DNA from: Polytrichum commune
Taxonomy: Eukaryota; Streptophyta; Polytrichopsida; Polytrichales; Polytrichaceae
DNA: 64,000 nt
Reading direction: 5' to 3'
NCBI GenBank assembly: GCA_950295325.1
Contig: OX485806.1
Location: forward strand, 32,986,001-33,050,000
Part shown: positions 1 through 12,780 of the stretch, one piece after another
How positions within the stretch are numbered: the stretch's first letter is position 1
Layout of the letters: every line of letters starts with the position of its first letter
The notes under the pieces: generated by a model
Told to the model about the DNA's origin: nothing
The model's input: only the letters and a program-made list of their open reading frames with translations
Databases searched by the model: none
Made by a program: the position numbers and the translations under genes

Positions 1-2820
1 TTTCAGAGAGTTGCATTGGCAACAATCGTTGGAGAGATGAAGCCACGTATGGATGATAATACTGAACGTTCATCCAATTTTGAGCATTAAGTTGTTTTGG
101 GTGGGGTGACCTTGTTCATACACTTGTCTTGGTGTGTTTATGATGATGACGACTTAAATGCCTTCCTTATTTGAGAGCACGATTGGACCATGTACCCAAT
201 CCCTCAAGGCAACACTTTCTTTATGTTTTCATTTAGAACCAATTACGCATTACACAAAGCCATTAACTTCCAATCCAAGAAATTTAAGCGAATTAATCGT
301 AATCCTAAGTTGCAAACGTAACCGATTTCTTCTTAAAAAAAGCATAAGGGTCATCATATATGCATGGCAATTTCATCCACAAAGGCAAGATTTCATTCAT
401 AATGATCAAAGTTTATTCACGAGTTAATTAATTATGACCAAAAACTAACTAGAGTAGGTGGATGACTCGTCACTCCAACGGCTCATCATCCACTCTCCTC
501 TTGTTGATTGTCTAGTCCACATATAGCCTTGATGCAGAAGTATTGGGAGTTCATCGTGAGGCATTGGAGAGTGTTCTTTGCTTTGGCTTTAAATGCTACA
601 AAAATGTGGTTGTTGTTGCGGTTTTTTGGAGTCTATTGACCAATGATACTAAATGTGTACTTCACCCACTTTATCCTAGAGGTGGAATTCTAAGGATATT
701 TACCAACTAAAGATAGACATGAATGTTTCATCTATATATTTGAAGGTAATCAAAATAATACATACCACACATACAAATCGAGGATGGTTGTCCTTGAAGT
801 TTTATTGTGTATCATTACATTCATTGGTTGAGACCCACTCACATCTCCAATGCATGTCATGTGAAAACCCTAGTTATTACACATATATAATACATGTAAG
901 AGGCAACGATCATTGAATGGACCAATTTGAGCGGCAAGTGACCCGGAGTTGCAACCACCCAATGGTCATTACCCGACATACTTTCCATGGAGGAAAGATA
1001 AAGCACGTCGATGGAGAACTCTAAGAATACTATGTTGGATGATTTTAACATTTTATGAATGTGATGGATGTCAACCTCATAAACTTCATGCGGGCAACGT
1101 AATCTCTTCCTTGTAGACACTACAAAATGTTGTCCGATCCTACACAGTTGTGGCCATTGATCAACCGAATAACCAAGCAAGATAAACAATATCTGATGCA
1201 TTTAATTTTTTGTTTTCTTATTTATGAATAAAATTTTGTTATTTGTGATCTTTTAGTTTCAAAGATGTAAATGTCCATACCACGCATCTTCAATCTTAAG
1301 AATAAAACTTAGTGTTGACCATGACATAATCATTCCATCGTACCATATATATAACGTAGTGGATGAGTGGTGGCATGAACGGAGGAGATTAGGGGAAGAG
1401 GGTTACATCGGTCAAATCCGACGGTCGAGAAAGCACAGGCAACGTGACCTCATTAGAAGCCAGAAGCTGCTTTCATCATCCATAGACTTCTTCTCGAAAA
1501 TTGTGTAAGAGGGTATAATTCTTCACTTAATGACTCAAATTTGAATATAGAAACAAAAAGGACGATTTGAGATTGATAACTGAGATAAATATTCATGAAC
1601 CACCAACTAGGTAGTGGTCTCTCATAATGTGCTTGTAATGGTTAATATATAATAGGTCATGTACCTAGCATAATCTATAACATGAAATCATCGATTTCTT
1701 AAAAAAAAATAAAAATCACATATTAGAGTTTTGCATGGTAGAGGAACTTGATGTTCAACCAAAGGTGAGCATGCCTCGTTCAATTACTTGTCTTAATCAA
1801 ACACATGTATTTGAGTGGAGGGCAGTTAAATGTAAATCTAAGAACGGACACCCATTAGACACATGTTTAACAAAGATTGGACCATATGCTCAAAAGTTGT
1901 TAGCCATTCTAGATTTAGTAATCAACATAGTTGGGGGAAAAGGGATCGATGTGCCCTTTATATGACTTGTTGTAAGCATACACTGCAATTTCATAGGTAT
2001 ATGGAGATTAACTCAAATCAATTGTGACATGATTGATCTTGGCTCCTTCGTGTACATTTGTGGATGCATACAAATTTCAACCTCACGAACCCATGTAGTA
2101 AAAGGGTGGGTTTACATGAAAGTCCACGAGACTTGGGATCCAACATACCCTTAAAATGGATCTTACGTTTGGACTCAATATTGGTTTCTCAAACTAGAAG
2201 AACTATTTGGTTGGGTTGGATTCTCTGAGTCATGCTGGAAAGTGATGTCACATTAGCCCCACTTCATGTTCTCATACGTTGAATTTGAACCCTCGTGTAA
2301 ATTTCTTACGTCCAAAATAATGCGCTCGTGACCAATAGAATCACTTGATTTGGGAGTTTCTATGGTCTTGGACCCTAGTGTAAACCCATCCTAAACAAGG
2401 TAGCAAGCACCCCCCCAAAAAACTAACCAAAATGAGGCCCATCTACCTTACAATGTGGTTAACAAGGGGCACAACACCACCGAAGACCTTCATCTATTGA
2501 GATCTACGGGAACTCATACAACCATCATGTTTATTATCATAAAGAAGAGTCTCATGCTCATTAAATGGTCATTATAAAACCCCCGCCCCCAATTATGTTG
2601 ATTGTTGAACCTAGAATGGTTACGACATTTTGAGCATGTAGTCCAATCTCATGTAGACACGTGTCGTTGGGGGGGGGTGTCCGTTCTTCAATCCGAGGTA
2701 GCCAAATAAGGCCCACCTACCTTACACTGCGGTTACTACGGGAAGTTACTTGACGGAGACCTTCCACCAACTTAAGTCTACGGAGAATATAGATTTAAAC
2801 CGGAGATTCTGGGCCCAAAT
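1..2820. repeat. Gene-free stretch with decayed dispersed repeats
   Basis: I see no supportable gene; the open frames are short and AT-rich without recognisable domains. About 1735-1940 and 2450-2700 hold pieces of a dispersed repeat (family A) recognised by phrases such as 'attggaccatatgctcaaaa' and its reverse 'gtccaatctc'. The two pieces are in opposite orientation. About 2215-2395 holds a copy of the family with 'gaccaatagaatcact' and 'tgatgtcacattagcccc' that recurs as an array near 8.8-9.25 kb. Family naming is mine, from matches within the window only. Confidence 0.5.
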
Positions 2821-5800
2821 CTTCATGTGGCGTAGATATCACGCCCGCGAGAGAGGAGAGGGAAGGGGGTGTGTGCAGACGACCTACTTACTCCAGAGAA
2901 TTGCTGCAGCAGGCCACGAGGGATGACGCCATGGCCATGATGCGGTCCGCAGTTATGGCGTCTGTTTGCACCTTCTTCTTGTCTGTGACCTATTGCAGGT
3001 CTGCCACACACGTTTATTGCAACTGACGTACACACACACACACACATACACACAGAGTGCTGCCCGGCACATGGTCCATCGCGCTTCTTTTGAGCGAAGA
3101 TTGCACTTATCCGTCGGAACCCTAGCTCGACAGGTTGTGGAGCGAGGGTTTGGTTGGGTTTCAGCATTGGTTTTGTGTCGGTTGCTGTGGCCGCCGCTGC
3201 AGTAGCGAAGTACTCTTAAAGTAGATTAGGTGAGGTGAACGGTCGAAGGAAAGAAGTCTGACGTAAGTGTCGTTAGCTATCCCTTCGTTCCAGTTTCGCC
3301 ACGTTGCGGCTGCAGTTTGATATGTATGTATGTCGTTGCCGTAGTTCGCTTTGTGCGTGGTACGTACTCTCGGATGTGTGCGTGCATGTCTGTTTGGAAT
3401 TTAGCTTCGTTGGATAGAGGAGGGGTGGAATTGAGAACTTAGGGTTTATGATTTGATGAGATATGTGTGAGTGCATCTTTCTGGGTGCTTGGTTAGTGAA
3501 GCGCTGGCGAGGTTGTTGAGTGTGTTCAGTGGGTTTTATTCGGTTGTTTTCTTCAAATCTTGGACAATCTGTTAGGAGTGGAAGAAGAATGAGCGAGACT
3601 TTATGAGGTTGCTGTCGAGGATTGCACGGGCGGTGATTAATCGTTAATCGGTGCCGTCGGGGTCCTGCAATCACTGGTGACTAATTAGTAGGCGCGACAT
3701 GTTTGACTTTTTGCGGCTACTTTTTGATGACTGACTTCCAAGGGGTTAAGGGAATGATTGATAGTGAACTTAGTCTCTTGAGCTTCCAGCTTCTGGTCAT
3801 CGTGGCTTGCTCAATGTAGGTAGGAGTAGCAAAATTGACGACGAACTTCGTTTATCTCAAGCAGTAGTAATTTGATATCGTTGCTATTATCTCTTTTGCT
3901 ATACTCTTCAGTTATATTCTCTTTCATCTTCACCTGCACCGTGCCTCAAGCTCTTTTTTTTTCCCTTGTTTACTAGTGGTTCCCGGATATGTAGTTATGA
4001 GGTCTTGATTACTAAGAGATGGCCATTACTAAACCCAGAGGGCGGGACTCTCCAATATGACTTGGCCATGCCTCCATTCCACTCATTATTCTCTCCAATT
4101 ATTGTCATATGTTGTGAAGAATATGTAGTATTCACCACTTGATCACAAGGTTGCATCAACTTCTGAAGAGATGGCTTCTAACAGACACCTAATAGTTTGC
4201 TGGAGTTTTTTTACATCATTTTCTTTGGAGTCTTTTAGGTCGAGACTGGGGGATGGGTGCTTCCATCCGTTCTTTCCTATCTTTGCATCAGCGCTCACAT
4301 GTAGGAGTAGCTAGGAAATTCCGTCGACAGATTTTGCTCCATTCAGTTGTCACGAAGAGTGACAAGGCCTAGGGTTGCACAATCAGTTCGCGTTCTGACC
4401 TCCTTAAATCTCATGAAAGTTTTTAAAAACGTGTCTCCTTGGTTGTCTTTCTTCCGTCTTCAATTACAGAAGCACCACTGTCTGTTTCTACGGCAGTACG
4501 TCGAGGTTTGGCATCTGAGCACGGTTTATTATTTCAGTCGATCCGGGAGAGGTGGATAATATATGATGCTTCAGATATGCTGTGACTCATTGCCGTACAA
4601 CTAATGACAGTGCTTATGGTTCGTTGAACCCTTGCTATTTAGTAATTTTGTGAAATGTGTCAGTGGGACAAAGGCATGTGCTTTGTAGAAGAGGGTGCAT
4701 AGTACTTATGATTGATCAGATCCTACTCCTCTTCCTCGTCAGTAATTTTCCCTAGAGACATCAGTAACGTGAGACAGAATGCACTGTAGTTTCGAGGATT
4801 TCACCAAACCCATCATTGACTAGGTACTGTTTCATATCACCAGGACAATAAAGTAAATTGGTTGAAAAATGATGTCTGGCTGACTTTCATGGCCATGTCC
4901 TTAAATGTGGGTTGTTACAATTTATTTTCTCGTATTATTGTATTCTTCAAATTAGAGACAATGGCAATTCAGCCTAAAGATTATCTACCATCGAAATTGA
5001 AATTTAATACACGGGAACACGGTCTTACCCTCTATGTGCGCTTGGTTTTCTTGAATATATAATTTGGAAGATCTCCTTTTAAACGTGTGAAGCCGTTTTA
5101 GGTCAGGCGGTAGAGCAGTCTTGCGCCGCATTCTTTCAATCTTCTATTTCTTCTCTTGCATAGGATGGTCCATTTAGAGGAACAACTGTAGGAGCTGGTG
5201 AAGATTGTGCTTGACCTTGAAAGACACAGGAAATGGCAAGAGCTATAAGGGATGCGAAGAGAGGTTTGTGAAGGGACATGAAACGACAAGTGCGTCACTT
5301 GTTTGGAAGTTGGTTGGCTGACCTAAAGACTATGGTGGACTATGGCGTGGTCCTTTAACGAGAGGAGCTGAAGAAGGCGGATAGATGTGAGGATTTCGAT
5401 TAGTGTCGATTGCTTGTCGCGATTGACATGGTTATGACAATTATTTTTCATGCACGGATTGATGGATGGGAAAGTGTTACATCTGGATCCCGACACTCCT
5501 CACAGGCGCACGGCAGGATGGCTTATTACAGGATTTTGCCTATTGACAAACAAGCATTCAAAGGGGATTTTTTCAACATACCTGAATTGGAGTGAAATAT
5601 CCTGATATGTCTATATTATCTCGTAGCCAAAGGAAGTCTGCTCCTTGTCTCGTGGCCGACGTCGGATGTCCTAATGAGAGGAACTTCAAGGCAAATAAAC
5701 ACGAAGTGAGCTTGTGGTCGCAATATGGGGTTTTTGTGGTGATTGGCATAATAAGTATGGATACCCTGCAAACGACAACTGTGGAAGATCGTTGGGAAAA

Positions 5801-7400
5801 TGTTGGGACTGAGGACTAGATTTTTTATTAGGTCATGTGTCCCCGAATTCCTGCAGAGGTGAAGGGATGTACTTGGTAATTGGTCCTTTTCACATCACTT
5901 GACCCTTAACTCCTCCAAGTTTCAACTTGAGTCTCTTATAAATATGTTTTCATGGGATCCTGACTTAACATGCTTGCATAATCTATTTTTACTTGTACAT
6001 AACCCGATTTCCTTTTATTGAAAGAACTGAGATAATTAAGTAGTGTCTTTTTAGAAAGATCTGATTTATGTTCTCTACACGAGCTTTGCAAGCTTATGCA
6101 TTTTTAAGTGTACTGTTCATTAGTCGAGAAATATCAATGGAAAGGCGGGAGATGAGATGACCAGGTGTCTAATCATGTATTATTAGGGGAGTTGTACTTC
6201 TCTCAGTCACCGAGTCACAAATCTTAGAGCATAAATAAATAGTGGGGCCTTGCAGTAACTGTGCACAATGCACATGCTCGAACTCAAGTGGACTTCACTT
6301 AGTGCAGCTAAACTTAGGGTACCAACTTGGGCAGGGAAGCATAATTTGAGCCCTTCCTCGATCCTTGCTCCCACATAGACATATCTTAATGCTATGTATG
6401 GGTTTACACGGTTGATGCATCACTGTTGTGCTTTTATTGACTTCCATGTACCATCAGAAACTTCCATGTATAGGAGGTGTGGACCCCACGCCAAGTGAGC
6501 ACCTAATGTGCCTCATGGGTTCCTATATAATACAGGTCTGCCTTTCGCCCTAAGCGATCTCCCTCTTTCTACTTTAAGCCTAAACTCCAGGGGTCCTACC
6601 TTTCAGTAGATGGTTTCTCTGGTGTAATTAAGACCTGGGAAAAATTCGGCTTCTTTTAGCAAATTAAATCATATGAGTGGTAAAGCTTAGTGATACGGAA
6701 GGCATTGGATGGATGGGCAACTGTGAGTGTTGTAGCAGGAAATGGCATTTTATATCGTATGGAAGCCAATTTTGGGAGGCGTGCCCAACAAGGCCTACTG
6801 ATGCGGCTCCTATATCCAAGGCATTCAAGGCATTGGTGCGGCAAAAGGGAAAGGACCACCTCACACATCTCACCTTCTGGGGTAGCCCCGCCCAGCAACA
6901 TCATCACCTTTCCTGGCTAAATATGAGAAGATGCTATTTTAGCCTTATTACATGGAATGATCCACCGGAGCTTTCGCCCAAAGTTGTAGGGGGGAAACCC
7001 TAAGTCAGAAACCATATTTCTATTTTGTCAAATATATGTATGTATGTATGTATGTCTTGATGTCTGTATTGGTATTATCAACATCATGGTGACTTTTGAA
7101 TATTTTGATATGAGTCTTGCGTCTCCCCGCCATGCCAGAAAAGTCGTACTAATGCCAGTTTTCAAACCTACACTGAACAGTTGTACCTACTCTACATGCG
7201 GTTGGAGTCTTATTGGAAAGCATCGAACCCGCCCAACTCATTCTCGTCCATCATGCACCTGCGGTGAGTGGGAAGTTTCCAGGGAGAGAATTGCATTCCA
7301 TGTGGCGCCACTTATCAAGCTACTGTGGTTGTTTTTTGCTAGGCTATGACATCATTGTAGTTGTTTAGGGACCCCACCCCCGTCTCACTGAATTGCTTGG
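2820..7400. other. Unique-looking stretch without a supported gene
   Basis: The base composition rises in G+C at about 2830-3300 (purine-rich GAGAGAGGAGAGG tract, CA-rich run near 3030), which can mark a plant 5' region, but no long frame or convincing exon chain follows. The longest frames here (about 60-130 codons) have no motif I recognise. A (GTAT)n run lies near 7035-7055. The stretch lacks the dispersed repeats common elsewhere, so a non-coding transcript or a decayed gene is possible, but I cannot show either. Confidence 0.35.
2931..3026 (+). CDS. Tiny ORF with signal-peptide-like N-terminus (doubtful)
   Basis: An ATG at 2931 opens a 31-codon frame ending in TGA at 3024-3026. The peptide begins MAMMRSAVMASVCTFFLSV, a basic residue followed by a hydrophobic core and small residues, which resembles a secretion signal. 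It lies in the G+C-richer 2.83-3.3 kb patch. A possible splice donor (TGCAG|GTCTGC) sits inside it, so it could be a first exon, but I found no matching downstream exon. It may equally be chance. No function is assigned. Confidence 0.13.
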   Translation: MAMMRSAVMASVCTFFLSVTYCRSATHVYCN

Positions 7401-8800
7401 AAGGAACACCCGCTCATAAAGTGACCATTCTATGGTTGCCACTTTTTTTTGTGATTTGGATTCCCAGAGGACCTGGTAAATGCGGGTTGTGTATCACCTA
7501 AATATAAAACTAAAATTTTTGGTTTTCATTACCACTAGCAATTTATTTAATCTTATATACAGAATATCATCCACAAATTGCATCCATTTGATTTGCTCTT
7601 GAATGGCTCTTCATGGAATTATTGCAGGCACAGGTCCTTTTTATATTAATAAGATTCTTGTATACATATTTTATTATACTTCTCGGTTTTCCTGACTCTT
7701 GATTTTTTGAAACCTGAGATTGTCATGTTAGGCTGTGCACAGTCATTTAGACAAAACTTGTATTGGAGGTGCAAAAGATACGTGATTTTTTCTTGATGTG
7801 TACATAATCACCTATACATACATGTCAGAGTTTTTAAGAGAAGTATACTGTTGAATAATGTGGAGTCCAATGTTAGTATAATCTTCTTCTGAACAATAAG
7901 ACACGCTTCAACTAGATGAACTTCTACATCTCATCTTTCAATAATGTCATAAGTTCAAAATACACTGATCAAATGATACACATTATTTTGGATGCAAGTA
8001 TCGGACATCCACACACAATGATTATCCTAGTATTGGGATCAACATTGGCTTCAAATTAGTGTGGATCACATCAATTTATCTAAATGTAGAGGCTCAAAAT
8101 TACTCTTGATCAAACTACTTGAACAAGGTGTTAGACATGTGAGGCTCTGCTTAATAGATTGGTTGAAGTTTTATTGGAACTTTTGCATCAAATGAAATGG
8201 AAATGCTAGACATGATATGGTAACATGAAGCAGCAATGAATATCGGTATTTCATTTGTCCAAATAACCTTTTGTTGTTCTTGATTGGCTTTATGGGTTCA
8301 AAATCGAGTTTGCACTTATTGAGAATTAGTATGACATTTATGTGATAATTTGTATGAACACACTAGTAAGTTAGTAACTGATGTTAAAATGCTAAATAAT
8401 TAAGATGTAAGTTACTTCTAACTTCTCCTTCACTTCTAAGGTATGTATGTGGGTGTTATTCAATTTGTTTTTCATGTTCTTTAACTTTTATCGCTTAGAT
8501 TACACAACAAAACTTGTGTTGCACTACCATAAAACATCGATGAAGATTGGACCTTCCATGATTTAGTTACGCTTATACGGAAGTGCATATTTGTTGATGT
8601 TTTAATTGAATAAATAAGTCCTCCCAATTATGTTTATTATTAAATGTGGAATGGTTTAATAAATTTGAAGATGTAGTCCACTATATAATTTGTGGACATA
8701 ATGCCTTGACGCAACTAGACTTTGGCCTTGACGAAATAACAACAATAGCATGGGACATATATGTTGAACGTGGACCCTAGTGTAACCTTCTTGGCTCCAG
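7400..8800. repeat. AT-rich gene-free stretch ending in a single copy of the 300-bp repeat family
   Basis: No gene is visible. About 8445-8690 is a diverged single copy of the unit that forms the tandem array at 44.48-45.68 kb. Shared phrases are 'acacaacaaaacttgtgttg', 'cggaagtgca' and 'tttgttgatg', followed by 'tcctcccaattatgtttatt'. Another diverged single copy lies at about 50.7-50.93 kb. The family is therefore dispersed as well as tandem. Confidence 0.45.
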
Positions 8801-9260
8801 AGAAGATCTCTTGACCAATAGGATTGCTCGAGTGCTGCCACATTAGCGCCACTTCATTCTCTCATACTTTGGACTCATATTGTAGTGTAAACTCCTTGAA
8901 TCCAAAATCTTGCTCTTAACCAATTGGATTTCACAAGTGACGCCACTTCATTCTCTCGCAATTTGGGTTCACATTGTAGTATAAACACCTAATCTAGGTC
9001 CTAATTTGTTCTATTGACTGATAGGTATGCTCAAGTGGTGCCACATTCGTGCCAATCCACTATGTCATACTTTGGACTCATATCATAGTGTTATGTCAAA
9101 CTCTTGCTCTTGACCAATAGGCTTGCTCAAGTGGTGCCACATAGCTGCCACGTCATCTTTCATACCTTGGACCTTGGTCCAAAATTTAGCTCGACCAATC
9201 GGATCGCTCGATTAATGGAGGCTCTTTGGTCTTGGATCCCAGTGTAAACCCGCCCTAATC
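8800..9260. repeat. Degenerate tandem repeat, about 100-bp unit, five copies
   Basis: The phrase 'ttgaccaataggattgctc' followed by 'gtgccacattagcgccac' recurs at about 8811, 8915, 9014, 9110 and 9191, spacing about 80-105 bp, with many substitutions. 'CCAAT' is in each full unit. A single related copy with the same 3' tail ('tggtcttggacccta') lies at about 2215-2395. Old, diverged array; no coding potential seen. Confidence 0.6.
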
Positions 9261-9274
9261 CCCACGCTTAGTCG

Positions 9275-9283
9275 AAACCCTAA
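9275..9283 (+). promoter_or_regulatory. Telomere-box motif AAACCCTAA
   Basis: The 9-mer AAACCCTAA stands about 40 bp upstream of a small ORF, in a G+C-richer patch. Telo-boxes are common in plant promoters and 5' leaders of housekeeping genes. A single copy can occur by chance, so this is only a hint that transcription may start near here. Confidence 0.25.
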
Positions 9284-9324
9284 ACGACAGAAGAGACGAC
9301 ATAGCCAAGAGCGGAGCCGGCCTA

Positions 9325-9444
9325 ATGGCGATGAATCATCATGGTGGCAGTGACTCATCAGACGGACAGTTAGATTTCCTGTGCGTCATGATGGACCGCA
9401 ATGCACATGTCGTCGTGTCCAGCCACGCATTCAATGCTTGCTGA
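9325..9444 (+). CDS. Small 39-codon ORF after a telo-box (doubtful)
   Basis: ATG at 9325 in the context CCTAATGGCG opens 39 codons to TGA at 9442-9444. The peptide begins MAMNHHGGSDSSDGQLDFL and has no domain I know. A plausible splice donor (CCAG|GTGGGA, after 9509) and acceptor (GTACAG, about 9591) follow it, so the region could be the first exon of a spliced transcript. I could not build a longer coding chain. It could be an upstream ORF, a non-coding RNA, or chance. Confidence 0.18.
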   Translation: MAMNHHGGSDSSDGQLDFLCVMMDRNAHVVVSSHAFNAC

Positions 9445-9639
9445 GAAAAGATTATATCCGAGGCATCGCAGCGGTGCCGATTCATCACAAGTGGTGTTGG
9501 CGCTTCCAGGTGGGAAGACTCGATTTCAAGCCTGCTTTTGAACGTATGTAAGTACTTTACTCACTCGACTGTGATGCTGATTCGTGTACAGCCAAGGATG
9601 CTCGATTGCCTATGAGGAGTGCTGCACACGTCAACAGAA

Positions 9640-9935
9640 GTTTCGTTATCCTCAGGCCCTGCCAAAGTGCTTGCTAATTGGCAGGTTATCGTGATCTGTT
9701 TTTGTTTTCTGTCTTGAGAGCGGAGCCTTCACGTGGAGGCCAAGGTATTTGAGAATGTGAGATGCAGTGAGCATCATTTGTGACGAGGAAGGTAATTTGG
9801 TCTTTCGTCTTAATTTTGTGTTGAGAGTTGTCACATCGTGCTCAGGTTATCGTGATTGTTTCTGTCGCGAAGGCAGAGCCTCGTGTGGGGGCGAAGGGGT
9901 TTGGGAGATCAGGTGAACATCAGTCAGTGCAAATT
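9640..9935. repeat. Diverged duplication of about 165 bp
   Basis: Two blocks begin with 'caggttatcgtgat' at about 9682 and 9844. They continue in parallel through 'tctgt', 'gagcggagcct'/'aggcagagcct', 'gtggaggccaagg'/'gggggcgaagg' and a 'gagatgcagtgagcat'-like tail. The copies are clearly related but diverged. Not recognised as a transposon or structural RNA. Confidence 0.45.
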
Positions 9936-9939
9936 TTTA

Positions 9940-12180
9940 GTTGTGTAGAGGTCTGGACGTTGGTGTAACAGAAGGTTATAAGCGAAGTGCGAGGCCGTGG
10001 GAACGCGTCTGTAATGTTCTGTTATGAAAGTGTCACGTGACCAAGAAAGCATTTGCCAAAAGAGCAGCGAAGTTGCCACCATCGTATATACACGCTTCGA
10101 AAATCACTTTTAAAGCGTTGTAATCATAAGATAGGGAGGTGTCAAGTGTGAGCGAAAAAGCTCAAGTCAATGCAGATCTTGAAGGTTGCTAACAGGCTTC
10201 GGTCTTTTCAAAATGGATGTGGTCATGTGACTACTGTAATTTAAGTTGTCACTTAGTGTTAAGAGTTTGACAAGATGGAGACACGAATTGAGGACTTTGG
10301 ACATGTGAACAGAGAAGTTTCAGGCAGTCCAGATTTCGTCGCAACAAACCGATTCCATGCAGGTGTTACAGCGAGCTTACCCGTCACTGTGCTCTGACCT
10401 CTTCTTTTGGTTTTAGCTAAACCTTTGGGGAAATTAGGTCATCTCCAAAACATTCTTCATTTGATCAAATCTCTGCTTCGCCTGACAGATTTGATTGGAT
10501 GGGATTCAATTGTCTTCCAGGGCTGAGGAACTAGGAATCTTAGGATTACCAATACCGAGATACTAAAATCGATCCCTACGGAATTTCGAAACCTGTTCCA
10601 CAAGGGAAGTGTTGCTTACTCTCTCGCATGGGAAGCTCTTGCAAGCCATGTCGGGAGGTGCTCAGCTTTGTCCCGAGTACAAGGCATGGATCCCATGTTC
10701 TGATAATAACGTAATGACTAGCTGGAAAATTTCTCATGCCACCCGGCGGTCATCCAGCTGCGAAAACTCACAATACCTCAGAACATGCAGTTGGCATATT
10801 GCATCCTTTTACTAGCGGTGATCTTCACTGACGTGATTTCCATGGGAAGAAGATTATGCTCTCCACCGAAAGTTTCTCAGGGAGAACCACACATTGAAAC
10901 ACGACCATCTCATTTAAAAACTGTTATAAGGTCCAACAAATTGTTTAAAAAATTGTGTGCTTAATCTCTTCCCGATGTCCATTATCTAGTACGTTGAGGG
11001 CTAGCTAGTGTTCACATTATTATTTGGTCGGTTTTCTTGTTTTGACCCAATCTATGTTTTAGCAACAGTCCATCTCCTTAGGGCACAGTCCTCTGTGATT
11101 GAGCCTGAAGTCAATCTACATACCCTGGTTGCTTTACATGTGAGTATTATGCGGACAAAGACTTGAATTGTTCTTGCAGGAGCATTCTCGAATGATGTCT
11201 AACTCACTACATTGAAGTTCGGGTGGTATCCGAAACTTTTTTGATGAATTGGGCAGATGCTCAATGACATTGACCCCCCATTAATTCTGCATTTGAAGCA
11301 TGGCTTCTGAGCTGCAGGCAACAAAGCTGAGGTGATGCATCTGTGTGCATGATTCATACGGTCTGTATGATTCAATTACACTCATCCGCATTGCGTTACA
11401 GATCTCTGTGTTCATATGGATGTGTTCTTGATTTGAGCAGTTGAATCTATTGATGCTGAGATTTGGGACATTCACATTGAAACTTGTCTCAGAGTTGGAC
11501 ACTTAAGTTGCAGGTTCTAGTCTGAAATGTGAGAGGAGGAATATGAGTTCACAACTTGCGACATACGAACTGCAAGCACCTACAAACTTGCTAGAATGGC
11601 AGCACGTGACAGGCAAATCTCAATAATTTAGCCTGGCAGGTGATGTAAGGGAAAAGAGCTTCTAAACTACAAGCTCAGCTCTTTGTTGTGACAAAAGAAG
11701 CTTTCAGAAATGGCAAATCAGTCAGCCTCAGAATGTGTGGATGGTGAATACCACAAGAGTTCTTTTTCGAGGCAAGAAGGTAATAAACAATGAGGCAGAC
11801 TGATCTAGAAGGTTTTTGATGACAAAAGTGGCTGTCAACCTAGCACTTCTAATTGATCCAGACCCGTCTGCTCTGACAACTCTATCATCGACAACTCTAG
11901 ATGAAGGACAATAACAGCTTTCTTTGAGAGGAGTTTGAGATGATCTGAGATGAATTGTTCTCCCGGGATACATAGTATGCTTCATGATACCGATTCCACT
12001 AATTCTTGGATGGAACACTTTCATATTGAACTTAATTAATTAAAAATAATTCGAACCATCTATTGAAAGTTCAACAAAATTGAGCTGGAGAAAATTAATG
12101 CAAAAATAGAGGTTGTCTTAAAGCAGGAGACTTCACCACAATTCTCCACATTCCTCTGCTACTCTACAGATTCAACAATG
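9940..12180. other. No supported gene
   Basis: The stretch contains frames up to about 100 codons on both strands (for example minus strand 11728-12024) without recognisable domains, signal peptides or splice-consistent chains. It shares no obvious repeat with the rest of the window. It may be old unique intergenic DNA. Confidence 0.35.
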
Positions 12181-12259
12181 GCAGCAGCAGCGTGTTTCAG
12201 GCCCCCTTTGCCCAAGAGCTTTTCACTTGCAATCCCAGGAGTTTGATACTTGGATTCGA

Positions 12260-12780
12260 CAAGCTTTAATATAAAGTTTGAACAAATGCAAATTCAAGGC
12301 CATGCTGAAAGTGAGATATCAAGGGAGGAACGGTATTATAGGAAGCATAATTCAAGGCAAAAGCTAAATAATGCTTGAAAGCCCATTGGCTTGGGGCCCA
12401 CAAAATAAGATCTTGAACTCTCCACATACCTAATAAGTGACCTCCATGAGAGTAGCTTAAGATTTTGTCTGATGAGAGCTTGTTGTAGTCGGTCCACTTG
12501 GGATCGATGAAGGCGTCATCTAAGTGTTGCAAGACTGGGAAAAAGTTCAAGTTCTCAAGTTGAAAGCTCCAGTGTAAAGTGAACTTTAGTGAGAATTGAA
12601 AACATAATGCCATCATGAGAGTGGTGTTGTATTCTTCCAAAATCTAACCTTTGGGTTCTGCTTTGTGAATTTCGTATCACAACGTGGAAAGGTGTAAAGT
12701 CTATCCAATAATCGTTGTTCATGGTAAATGTTTGTGCTATAGTCTCTTGTTTGACATCAACGTTCCACTTCAACTTCTAA
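12260..12780. repeat. Dispersed repeat family C copy
   Basis: Phrases such as 'aaagtgagatatcaaggg', 'gcttgaaagcccattggctt' and 'agttgaaagctc' recur at about 23.1-23.48 kb inside NAXD intron 7, and reverse-complemented at about 38.54-38.96 kb. An open frame of 124 codons on the minus strand lies in this repeat but has no recognisable domain. A mobile element is likely; its ends are not resolved. Confidence 0.5.

Noticed and set aside
5098-5140. GGTCAGGCGGTAGAGCAG resembling a tRNA D-arm
   Set aside because: No anticodon stem, T-arm or matching acceptor stem follows at tRNA spacing.
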